This document shows, one piece after another, positions 33,938 to 44,217 of a stretch of DNA of 64,000 nucleotides. This DNA is from Euryodendron excelsum (Eukaryota; Streptophyta; Magnoliopsida; Ericales; Pentaphylacaceae). The translations under genes were made by a program, and so were the position numbers. Numbering within the stretch: position 1 is the stretch's first letter; each line of letters begins with the position of its first letter. The notes under the pieces are model-generated. The model was not told where the DNA came from. It saw nothing but the letters and a program-made list of their open reading frames with translations, and ran no database searches. The DNA is taken from the NCBI GenBank assembly GCA_033060915.1, contig CM065377.1:40543183-40607182 (forward strand), written 5' to 3'.

Positions 33938-36005
33938 AGCCTAAACCAACTTCTCTCAAGTCTCTAAGGGGGTTTTTGGGGTTTACTGGCTATTACAGAA
34001 AGTTATCTCCAACTACAGTAGAATCTCTTAACCACTCACTGCCATGCTCAGAAAAGATGCTTTTCATTGGTGTACAACTGCTGATAATTGATTTGAACAA
34101 CTCAAGTTAGCAATGACTTTAATTCCAGTATTAGCCTTGCCTGATTATAATAAGACATTTATCATAGAATGTGATGCTTCTAATATGGGATTGAGTGTAG
34201 TCCTAATGCAAGAAGGCAGACCAATTGCTAATTACAGTTAGATTCTCTCACCCAAGAATAGGAGTTTATCAACCTATGAGAAGGAGTTGTTAGCTTTGGT
34301 TAAAGCTATTGGAAGGCGGAGACATTACATACTTGGAAGACAATTTAAAGTGAAAACAGATCACTTTAGTCTTAAATACCTAATGGAGCAAAGAGTTACA
34401 ACTATTATGCAGCAAAAATGGCTAGCCAAATTAATGAGATTTGATTATGAGATAATATACAAGAGTGGAAAAGAGAATAAAGTAGCTAATGCTCTTTCCA
34501 AGATAGATGAGAAAAATGAGGAAGTTAGAGGGGAAGCTAGGGCTATTTCTGAAGTACAATGTGATTGGTTGCAGCAATTGAAGGAAGCTGGTCCAATGAT
34601 GAAAAGTTCTTAGAAATTATTCAGGAAACACAAAGAGAACCACAATCACAACCCAATTATAAATGGATGAATCAATTGCTATATTACAAGGATAAATTAG
34701 TTATGGGGGAGTCTGCACAATTGAGGAAAAAGCCTCTCAGTGAGCTTCACAATACACCTGCTAGGGCCATTCTAGAAAAGAAAGAACATACAAAAGGTTA
34801 AGGCTATCCTTTTATTGGAAACAAATGAAAAATAATGTCTCAAATTTTGTGGAAGAGTATAATAACTATCAAAGGAACAAGTCTGAAAATGTGAAGTATC
34901 CAGGCTTATTACAACTTTTGCCTATTCCTACAAGGATATGGACTGACATTTCAATGGATTTCATTAAGGGCCTCCCTACTGCAGGCAACAAAAAGGTTAT
35001 ATTTGTGGTGGTTGACAAGCTCACAAAATATGCACACTTCATAGCTTTGACTCACCCTTATTCAGCAACTACAGTGGCTCAATCCTTTTTGGATAATGTC
35101 TTCAAGCTACATGGAATGCTTGCCACCATTGTAAGTGATAGAGTTCTAATCTTTACAAGTCAATTTTGGAAAGAATTGTTCAAACTTCAAGGGACATAAT
35201 TATGTTTGAGCTCTTCTTATCATCCCCAAACTGATGGGTAGACAGAGGTAATAAATAGATGCTTGGAAAACTATTTAAGATGCACGACTAGGGACAAACC
35301 TAGATATTGGAATAAATGGTTACCCTTGGCAGAGTGGTGGTATAATAACACATATCACTCGTCCACTACCAAATTCTCTAGGAGCCTGTATATGGACAGT
35401 CATCACCAACAATAAAGGACTATATACCAGGAAGTTCACAACTTGAAGCTGCAGATTCAATCCTTAGAGACAGAGTCCAGATTCTAAGGGAATTAAAGGA
35501 ATATTTGGAATTCTCTCTACAGATGATGAAATAGATATTGGACAAGAACAGAACTGAACGAACATTTGATGAAGGGGATTGGGTTTATCTTAGATTACAA
35601 CCTTTCAAGCGGAGCTCAATAGCCTTTAGGAAGCATGGAAAGTTGTCTCCAAGGTTCTTTGGACCATTTCAGGTCTTAAGAAGAATTGGTCCAGTAGCTT
35701 ATAAATTAGCTCTACCTGCAGATTCAAGGATACATCCTGTGTTCCATGTATCATTGCTTAAGCGTAGGGTAGGGGCTCAAATACAGGTTCAAGCAGATTT
35801 ACCTGCTACAAACTCAAAGGGTAATTGAGTATCCAACCTATAGCAGTTCTGGAGAGAAGAATAGTGAAAAGAAACAACTTTTCCACTACACGTGTTAGTA
35901 CAATGGTTAAATTCATTACTTGAAGATACCACATGGGAGGACTACTATAAGCTGCAAAAAAAAGTATCCTCAATTCCAACCTCAGCTCCAGTCTTGAGGT
36001 CAAGT
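33938..36005 (+). pseudogene. Chromovirus RNase H, integrase and chromodomain tail, broken
   Basis: It continues with KPTSLKSLRGFLGFTGYYRK (about 33940), then RNase H with a retained FKVKTDHFSLKYL (about 34345) and KSGKENKVANALSK. Integrase spans about 34825-35430: WTDISMDFIKGLP, VVDKLTKYAHF, VSDRVLIFTSQFW, then a stop and SYHPQTDG. The tail has [12 protein letters not shown] and [11 protein letters not shown] (35650-35760). A degenerate chromodomain with an EDTTWEDYYKLQKK-like trace in shifted frame follows (about 35920-35965). Confidence 0.85.
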
Positions 36006-36026
36006 CTTATCTTAAGGAGGGTGAAG

Positions 36027-36357
36027 TGATGAAGGATCAAGGACAAGTTAGGAAATAAGCAGAAAGTGCAAGGGCTTTTAGGTAACTTCAAAAGGGAGTT
36101 AGTAAGTAGTCAATCTGTTAGGCAGTTAGCAGAAGTGAACGTTAGTTGCACAAGCTACTGCAGAGCATCAATTTGGAGGGAAGCACCAGTCTATGAGTCT
36201 ATATAGCTATAGGAAGATCCGTATTGCTGTTGAAAAATTGAGTTTTTTTTCATTTCTTGTAATCATAAGCTTCACTAGCTTTAATTAGTAAGAACAAGAG
36301 AGCAATTCTTGCTTTGTTTCCTTTTCCTCTTGTGATTCTTCTCTGCAGGTCTCATCA
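36027..36357 (+). mobile_element. Chromovirus 3' LTR, 331 bp
   Basis: It starts TGATGA right after the polypurine tract and ends TCATCA, giving a 6-bp terminal inverted repeat. A TATA-like CTATATAGCTATAG is at about 36199. The matching 5' LTR is not in the window. Confidence 0.75.
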
Positions 36358-36857
36358 TACTGGCACCCATGAGCAATGATGTTGCGCAGTAGCGTGGTGG
36401 TGGTGTGCTCGCCATACATTTGTGGGAGTGCCACTATGATTACTCAGACCCATTCTCTCTTGGATTCTAATAATTTCAAGATTCAATATTCTAGAGATTG
36501 TATTTGTACCCATAAACCAAGATTCGCAAATAAATATTATGGTTGTCGCCACCATCCTTTGATCATATTTCATCTCTCTCTTTAATATATATAGATATCT
36601 TTATATCTGTATATATAACATATGAAAGTCATTCTATAAACCCACTTAAATATAAACCCACTACCACAGTGGTTATGGCGATATAGTGATAGCAAAATTA
36701 ACTAAAAATTGTACGAACCATTAACATTGGTTGACTATCCATTGATTAAGAACAAAAGCAATTATAAATTTCGTCGTGAATCACAACACAATTGAATGGG
36801 CGATCTCACCATATAAGTTAGATTGGTGCAAAGAATCAGGAACAACTCCATTATGTA
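36358..36857. other. Unassigned stretch, no gene seen
   Basis: It contains a TATATA-rich tract at 36585-36625 and no supported ORF. 36376-36585 can be read as ORFs on both strands, which argues against either. Confidence 0.5.
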
Positions 36858-37066
36858 TTATTTATTGCGGCAAATTACACCAATGGTCCTTGTAATTAAC
36901 ATCTTTTTTCAATTTGATCCCTCTAATTCCAATTGTAATAAATTCATTCTTTAATTTTACGAAACATACACAATTGGTTCAATTGATAACGGGTGTTAAT
37001 AATTTGGCTGGAAAATTGACACGTGATGTGCACGCGAGGGACAAATTGGTAAAATAAGGGTATGTA

Positions 37067-38451
37067 GGGTTAAGGGAGGCCATGGCCTTATTACACTCCA
37101 AAAAGTGTAATCTAAAGTCCCTAAATAGTTGTTAGTCAAATTAGGTTGTATATATGTTCTATTTTAGCATAATAATTGTCTTAGTGAGTGATTGTGGGTA
37201 TTTTGCAGGAAAACAGATGAATTCAGAGCAAAAATGGCCAAGTAGTATTCTGACCGTACGTACGGTAGGAGACGCTGTACGTACGGTTACTTATACCGGA
37301 CGTACGCCTGCAGCACCAGACCCAAACTTTAGAAAGAGTAGTTTTGCGTACGCCTCAGCGTACGTACGGTGGTATCACCGTACGTACGGTATCCCAGACC
37401 GTACGTACGCCTGTACCATAGGAACAAACTTCAGAGAGGCCGATTCTGCGTATACCCCAGTGTACGTACGATACGTTCACCATACATACGGTGAACAGTA
37501 CCGTACGTACGGTACCGGCTGCCCAGTGTGTGTTTTTTCAACTATATCACTCCAAGATGACGCGATTTTTGTATCTATCATCAATTACAACTTAGATTTT
37601 CTGTTAGGATTAGCTATAGAGAGAGAGAAAGTGGGTTAGATATAATTTTCCTTGTATTTTCTTGCACTTTCTTACACTTTCTTTGTAAGCAAACACCATT
37701 TCCTTCAACAATTAATGAGAATTTGTCAATTCTTCATGCTTTCTTCCATGGAATCAAGTAGCTAGACATCTCTTGGATGTAATTGTAGAAATCTACCAAG
37801 GATTTGCAAAGGCTTCAATGGAGGTATATGAATTCAAATGATTTATCCTATGTTTTCTTCAATTCTTGCTTCAATTGAGTTGTAGACACATAGAACACTT
37901 AGATTCATAATCTAGGTTGGTAATTGCTATGTACAATCTTCTAATTGGTATAGGAATTGCACAATTGAGGATTTGATTCTAAGATTCTTACAATAAACCA
38001 ACAATCTACACTCAATTGAACTTGAATTCAAGCGTTTATGGTCGAAATCCTCCGGGTCAAAGCTCCATGGAGTGAACCTTGACTTGTGTTATACAAAATT
38101 TCATTGAAGACTTTGTAGAGATTTGGTAGATTGAAACAATTACATCCAAGCTCTTTATTAATTGATTTAAAATTTAGTATAATTGCTTTCAATTTCAAGC
38201 GTAATTAGTTTAGTTTAGCAAATCACAACCTCTCACCATTCAATGATTTTTGGTCTTATTTTTAGTATAGTTCCAATTTGCTAAGCGATTCACTAATTCA
38301 TCCCATTCGTTGTTTGTTTCGACTTGTGCCACGCCTATATTTGGCTCGATCCTTTGGGAGAACGATACCGGTCCTTACCGGTTTATACTTCGATCGACAC
38401 CCGTACTCTTGCGGTGAAGCTCAATTCTAGTACACATTTGAGAGCGATTCA
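37067..38451 (+). mobile_element. Athila-like LTR, plus orientation (start approximate)
   Basis: It ends TTTGAGAGCGATTCA at 38451 and is followed 5 bp later by a PBS. A dense cluster of CGTACGTACGG palindromes lies at 37252-37510. The 161-codon ORF at 37154-37639 runs through that cluster and has no domain. Confidence 0.6.
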
Positions 38452-38456
38452 AGTTT

Positions 38457-38474
38457 TGGCACCGTTGTCGGGGA
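38457..38474 (+). other. Primer-binding site, tRNA-Asp type
   Basis: TGGCACCGTTGTCGGGGA differs at two positions from the Athila-type site TGGCGCCGTTGCCGGGGA. Confidence 0.7.
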
Positions 38475-38749
38475 TCAAAAGCATAAGGCAAACACCAACA
38501 AGATGTGGATTGGAGAAGCACTTGGTGAATTACATATAAAAAAACACAAAAAAAAATAGCAAATAAAGAAGCACAAGAAAACTAAACGGGTGGAACAACA
38601 GATAAATTATAAAAATCATTAATGTAATTTTTAAAAAAGCGAAGTCCTTTTGTGATAACATAGAAATCTCAAATATGAGTGCTCGTTATATTGCAAGACG
38701 AGGTCGGGCCTCGCCATCAACAAGATGCAATCATAGTGGAGCATCATTA

Positions 38750-39490
38750 CAGAATTGATATTTTTAATGCTACAATAGATTCTTAATTGCAGAAATTGAA
38801 TCACAGGTTTCAGTGAGAATACAATAGAGTTACTTGTTCTTAGCTGTGCTTTGGATCCTAGAGATAAGTGCAAATCCTTCAAAATAGATGACATTTGCAA
38901 GCATGTAAACAAATTTTACCCTCAAGACTTCACAGAGTTGGAGAAAGAAATTTTGAGAAGATAGCTAAGGCATTATGAGGTTGAGATATCTCAAAATTTA
39001 AATTCGCAAGAATTGTTAACTATTTCTAAATTATCTCAATGGTTGGTTAAAACAAAAAAATTAGAGATCTACTCAATTCTTTATAGAGTGATTAACCTTG
39101 TTCTTACACTTTCGGTTTCTACTGCAACATTAAAACGAGCATTTTCAGCTATGAATGTGGTTAAAACTAAATTTTGAAACAAGACGGAAGACGATTTTCT
39201 CACAAACGCTTTAATTATATACATCGAAAAAGAAGTCGCTGAGAAACTTAATGTAGACTGAATCATAAATGATTTTTATGACATAAAGTGTTATCGAGTC
39301 CCTCTTTGATTGGTACATTACTTGATATTTACTAAAAGATGACTTTTTTTTATTGGTATTTTGCTGTCATATCTTAGTTAATGAATTTTTATTTTAGCAT
39401 ATTAATCTTACTTGTATTATTGTGTGTTTTTTTCATTATACTTATTCTTGTCCGTTGGCCCCCTAAAACAAAATGCCGGCTTCGTCCTAG
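38750..39490 (+). pseudogene. hAT transposase C-terminal remnant
   Basis: In shifted plus-strand frames: LDPRDKCKSFKIDDICK, FYPQDFTELEKEI, and at about 39105-39170 LSVSTATLKRAFSAMNVVKTK followed by a stop. The last is the hAT dimerisation domain (usual pattern S-A-S-x-E-R-x-F-S). Conserved DDFLTNALIIYIEKEVAEK follows. The DNA right of it (GGCCCCCTAAAA...CCGGCTTCGTCCT, to 39490) resembles the 3' terminus of zinc-finger-MYM-type plant hAT elements. The N-terminal DNA-binding and catalytic parts are missing. Confidence 0.7.
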
Positions 39491-40335
39491 GTAAAATCAC
39501 TTTCCTATCTTCTCCGACGACATCTATCTTCTCTGGAAAATTTTCTACGGTAGTTTTCCTCTTGTAATTTGGTTCTCCCCTTGTCCTCTCTCTTCCCTTT
39601 CTCTTTCTTTCTCTTCTGCTTCTCTCCCATTCATTATCTCTTCCTTTTTCCTCCACTCCAAACGCACCATACGAGCATGGCAGCACTGCCACTAACGCCC
39701 CACTGCCCCACCCCCATGTGAAATTATCAGGACACACGCCACATTGTTGCCTGTCCAAGAAAGTTGGGAAGGCTTAAGGGCTGAGAGTTTTGAATGTGAG
39801 CTCTAATCAAAGTATTGCAAAAATGCACATTGGTTTTTGAATTTGATTAAAAACGTTGACTTCTAACACCATTTGGTGACAAAGTGAGAACGCAACGATG
39901 AATTTTGGCCCAAGGAAAAGGTCTTTGTGAAGATTAGCTTTATATACAAATGCGTAAACTTGCTCGAAGTGGTTTAGGTCTGTGCATTTTTTAACATCTG
40001 ATAGCTTTTGTTCAAAGAGTCTTCATTGGAGACCCATGTTGGGGCTTGATTCGGTACGGACGTATACATTTCAAAGTCGGAGAAGCTTTAGAGCCTACCA
40101 CTGCCACACACCAACACAACCTCTCCTCTCCCCTCCCCCGACAACCCCCCGAGCCTCCACACACCCACCCGGCCCCTCCCACAGAGCCCCCACCCCAGCC
40201 CCAACACCCCTCTACAGAATATACATATGTATTCTATACGTAGATACTGTGTATATATTTGTATAAGTAAATTAAAAAAAACTTTTAAAAAATAGAGGTG
40301 AGTGATTTTACCAATCTACCCCTCATGTCCACATT
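39491..40335. other. Unassigned stretch with a C-rich low-complexity tract
   Basis: No gene is supported. 40095-40215 is CCCC/CAACA low-complexity sequence; its proline-rich ORFs are by-products. 39540-39690 is pyrimidine-rich. Confidence 0.5.
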
Positions 40336-41085
40336 ACGTGTCCATTTTCCGTTGAAATCATTCACATTCATTATCAATTGAATCAATTGTGTATATTTTA
40401 CAAAATTAAAGAACTAATTTGTTACAATTAAAACTAGAGGGATCAAAGTGGAATAACAGATAAATTATAAAAATCATTAGTGTAATTTGTCTTATTTATT
40501 GCGTATCTTATTACAAAATATTGTGTGCTTCCAGTGTACATGTTGGTGTTATACATGTTAAACCACAAAAATTTTTGAAGTATATATGGGTGCAACTTAA
40601 AAAATAGATGTTTCATTATTGAATCATCCAAAGGTTAAATGAAAAAATGTACCACTTACAAATGGATCCACTTATATCAATATTTGAAATTTCCTTTAAA
40701 AAAAACGTGTCCATTTTCCATTGAAATCATTCACATTAGTTATCAATTGAATCAATTGTGCATGTTTTACATAATTAAAGGACGAACTTGTTACAATTAA
40801 AACTAGAGGGATCAAAGTGAAACAACAGATAAATTATAAACACAATTAGTGTAATTTGCCCTATTTATTGTTTATTTTATTGCAAAACATTGTGTGCTCC
40901 GAGTCATTTGTTCCTTGATATACGCGTTGATACTATACATGTAAAACCACGAAAATTTTTGAAGTATGGGTGCAACTTAAAAAATAGATGTTTCATTATT
41001 GAATCTTCCAAAAGGTTCAATAAAAAAATGTACCACTTGCAAATGGATCCACTTATATCAATGTTTGAAATTTCCTTTAAAAATG
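40336..41085. repeat. Two-copy tandem duplication, period 369 bp
   Basis: Copy 1 is about 40336-40704, copy 2 about 40705-41085. Both start ACGTGTCCATTTTCC, contain the Mutator-like right end (GTGTAATTTG) and continue with AACATTGTGTGCT-like and GGTGCAACTTAAAAAATAGA blocks. The unit spans the junction between the Mutator-like end and its flank. Confidence 0.85.
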
Positions 41086-41650
41086 TAGCACTTACAAAAG
41101 AATATATAAAAAAAGAAAATAGTCACTATAATAATGTGTCATCAAAATATCAAAATTTGATGGTCAAACATAAAAAGTTGTTTTTAACTTCCCCTAAAAT
41201 GTTAAGACTTAAAAACAAAAGCGTGTCCCAAAATTCGTGGACTTTTCTTTTTCTTTGAAAATACATGAATTGCGTCAACCAAATACATAAATATTTTCAT
41301 ATTAGCCTTGAAAGATACCTCTTCCAGACTTTTCCATGTTATTTCAAGTGAATCTTTGAATGGTCAAATTGATTTAATATTATAATCACTTTTAAAAATG
41401 GTATATTACAATTATGAAATACAAATTAACGACTCAGAAAGGCAGATGTTAAGGTGGATAAATTCAAATGATTTTCTAGTGTTAACTTAGTTATTTCAAA
41501 TAATATAACATTAGAAAGTGTAATTTGAAATGTTGTATTGAAGTCTAACTGATTTGTGCGAAATCAAATCTAAAAGGAAAATTTAATGTTGAACTAAAGA
41601 ATATACATAATTATTTGCAAAATCAAGATAGGAAAAGATTAAGCAAGGGC
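41086..41650. other. Unassigned AT-rich stretch, no gene seen
   Basis: No coding or RNA signal. 41580-41650 (AAAATCAAGATAGGAAAAGATTAAGCA) matches in reverse the duplicated PKS flank block at 17275-17295. Confidence 0.45.
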
Positions 41651-42081
41651 AAATGTCACATCCTAGTCCACCTAGCACACTATTGTTTATCTAGCACAAT
41701 AATATAACATTATACATGTAGATTATATCATCTACTTAGCACAATTGATTTTAAAACCGTGCTGCCTATAGCTCAAAACAGATAATATTGTGTTAAGCGG
41801 ACTCAAATGTGACAAAATAGTACCAGAGTTGAGCCCAACCGGAAGTGTGTGAATTGGCCTTGCAATGAGAACGTTGCAGCCCCTAAGGGGGGTGGACTGT
41901 ATAGACCAGAACCTTGAGGTTGCGACCAACACTAGGGGAGTTGCATAAAGCCTAATTACGAGTCCCACATCATCTAGGAAAGGTGAAGTAAAGAGTTATA
42001 TATCTAGGTTCGGTCTTCTACTTAGCACAACGCGTTTTAAAGCTGTGCAGGCTATTGTGCTAGGTGGACCCGGGTGTGACA
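41651..42081. mobile_element. TRIM-like element
   Basis: It starts TGTCACATCC and ends GGGTGTGACA. Its two end regions share CTACTTAGCACAA...TTTTAAA...GTGCTG/AGG and a TGTGACA end (41735-41814 and 42018-42081). After the first is a tRNA-Met-like PBS (TAGTACCAGAG, 41818-41828). No target duplication was found, so the boundaries are tentative. Confidence 0.45.
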
Positions 42082-42259
42082 TTAAGTACATTTTTTTTTT
42101 CTAATTGTGGAACTAATTGATATAAAATTAAAATATATATATATATATATAAGACATCAAGAACATAACTTAATCGCTTGAGACCACGTGAATGTTGAGG
42201 GATTGAAAACTAGTTGGAGTACCAGAATTTGCCTATTTTAATGGGGGAGGGATACAAGG

Positions 42260-42332
42260 TTTCTCTAATATAAATCACCATAGACAAGGCATATATGATC
42301 ACCAGAAGCTCAGAGATAAGCAATAGTTACTG
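42260..42332 (+). promoter_or_regulatory. PKS copy C core promoter
   Basis: TATA-like TAATATAAATCACC at 42266-42279, about 60 bp before the ATG, with the shared GGGATTGAAAACTAGTTGG block at 42199-42217. Confidence 0.55.
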
Positions 42333-42685
42333 ATGGAATTGGTGAAAGAAACCCGAAAGGCCACAATACTAGCTATTAGCACTGCAAATCCATGAAATTG
42401 TTTCTATCAAGCTGACTATCCAGATTATTATTTCCGGGTCACCAAAAGCGAGCACATAATGGACTTGAAAGCAAGGTTTAAGCAACTGTGTAAGTGACGT
42501 ACATAGCTAGTTGATTTTCCTTTGTATTTTAATAGAAAATCACTATAGAGATGAGGTAACGAGTTTAGGTTCTATGTCATTTTAAGGCATGTAAGAACCA
42601 TCAATGTATGTAGTTTAGTAGCAATACTAAATTATTTGGGCAAATCATGCATGCACGTTTGAATATTTCATGCAAGTTTTCTAAA

Positions 42686-42961
42686 AGCCTGTTCGGAACT
42701 TGGCGGGAGGGGAGGGAAAGAAAAGGAAAGATCAAAAGAAGAAAAATTATTTTTTTTTCCCAATTTGAGTTTGATTTTTCTAGAAAAAATGAAAGGAAAG
42801 AGGAGAGAGAATGAGGGAGAGTGATTGCTTTTTTCCCCTCACTTTTCCCTCTGTTTCTCTGTTTTTCCCTTTACTTTCTCTCCTAGGTAGAATCAAACAA
42901 CAAAAGAAAATTTTAATTATTTTCTCTTCCTCACTTCCCTCCCCCGAGTTCCAAACAGGCT
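42686..42961. mobile_element. MITE in the PKS-C intron, 276 bp
   Basis: Inverted ends AGCCTGTTCGGAACTTGG and CCGAGTTCCAAACAGGCT. The interior is purine-rich on one side and pyrimidine-rich on the other. No clear target duplication was found, so the family is uncertain (PIF/Harbinger or hAT). Confidence 0.75.
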
Positions 42962-44217
42962 GTAACTGTTTGCCTTAGGTTACAGGGGAAATAAAACAAC
43001 TTTTGCCAAAACCTAACCCTCATCCCAACCAATTCAACCAACCCGCCCCCGCTGCCCCCACCCCCAAAAGTTGTTTGCTAGCTGCACACTACCTAGCATC
43101 ATGTTTGTTACACAATTACTGCAAAAGCCAATTTTTATACAAGTTCAAATGTATATATGCATGTTATAAAATGTCAAATTTGTTGGCCATAATCAGGTGA
43201 GAAATCTATAATCCGAAAACGTTACATGTACCTGAGTGAGGAAAGACTGGAGGCAAATCCGAACGTGAGTGCCCAGATGATGTCATCTCTTGATACACGG
43301 CTAGATATGGAAATAATGGAAATACCCAGATTGGAACGGAAGCAACAACAAAAGCTATCAAAGAGTGGGGGCAACCCAAATCAAGCATTACACATCTTGT
43401 ATACCTTGGGACCAGTAATGGCTGGGGTGGACTATCAGCATATTAAGCTCATTGGCCTTGAGCCACATCTCTGAAAAGGTTCATGTTATACCACCTAGCT
43501 AGGTTGCTATGCTGGTGGAACTGTCCTCCGTCTAGCTAAGGATATAGCTGAGAACAATACTTTGGTGGTGCACGTGTCCTTATAGTGTGCTCTGAAGTCA
43601 CAATCAATGCTAGCTTTTCGCGGGCCTTCATGTCCATTTGGATATTCTTGTACGTTTTCTTTGGTGATGGCAATAGTGCTAGGGCTGTCATTATTGGCAC
43701 AGATCAGATCCTAATACCTTCTTTTTTTTTATGAATAGCAAAACTTTATTGATGAAGGTAAACATACAAAGAGTGAAGTGAGGGATTCGAGATTGTACAA
43801 GTTAATATAGCCTGACAAAAAAGAAACCCATCAAACTGGACTCAGGGGGAAGGGGAGGAGGCTGGCCAGAGGCTAACCACTACATTGGGATACTGGGAAG
43901 GAGAAGACACCTAACTAAAGTTTAGATCTCTTACATTTTGAATTGAGAATATGAACTCCTGCATGCAGAATGATGCTTTGGGGATTGCTGCTTTTACCCA
44001 GAAAGCTGTGAGAAACTTGATGTCATCCACCACTGCTAGCCATTCTGGATTGATTTTTTTGAATATGAGATTGTTTCTTGTGAGCTAGATTTTCCAAATA
44101 ACAGCTATGAATAGAGAATTCCATATTTGTTTCTTGAATTTCCTCATTTTTCTGTCAAACCACCATTCCATATGGATCTGTAGGTTCCTTGACTTACCCA
44201 GAGCATACCCCACCATT

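Larger units (their letters stand above)
28670..36357 (+). mobile_element. Chromovirus-type Ty3/gypsy element, 5'-truncated and split
   Basis: In order: gag zinc knuckle, protease, RT, RNase H, integrase, a chromodomain-like tail, polypurine tract (AAGGAGGGTGAAG, 36014-36026) and a 331-bp 3' LTR. The 5' LTR and most of gag are absent. A 3849-bp LTR insertion (30089-33937) separates RT from RNase H. RT and integrase look most like Reina-type chromoviruses. Confidence 0.85.
36869..40491. mobile_element. Composite with Mutator-like ends, 3.62 kb
   Basis: The left end GGCAAATTACAC and right end GTGTAATTTGTC are inverted. Similarity continues inward for about 200 bp in patches (CTCTAxTTxxAATTGTAA, CAATTGATTCAATTGATAA, ACGTGxxxTGxAC). 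The flanks carry an exact 11-bp duplication TTATTTATTGC (36858-36868, 40492-40502), as expected for Mutator-like elements. The interior is a mosaic of an Athila-like LTR, a hAT transposase remnant and unassigned DNA. An extra copy of the right end occurs at 38590-38630. No MULE transposase is seen. Confidence 0.6.

Noticed and set aside
37252..37510. CRISPR-like array
   Set aside because: The words are 8-12-bp palindromes with irregular short spacing inside a plant LTR; there are no conserved 25-40-bp repeats, equal spacers or cas genes.
37154..37639. 161-codon ORF through the CGTACG cluster
   Set aside because: Its composition follows the repeat words (VRTV, RTYG) and it lies in an LTR; no domain.
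39417..39758. 113-codon minus-strand ORF rich in R/K/E
   Set aside because: It reads a pyrimidine-rich low-complexity tract next to a hAT end; no domain.
39982..40266. Proline-rich ORFs in two frames
   Set aside because: C-rich low complexity gives proline runs in several frames.
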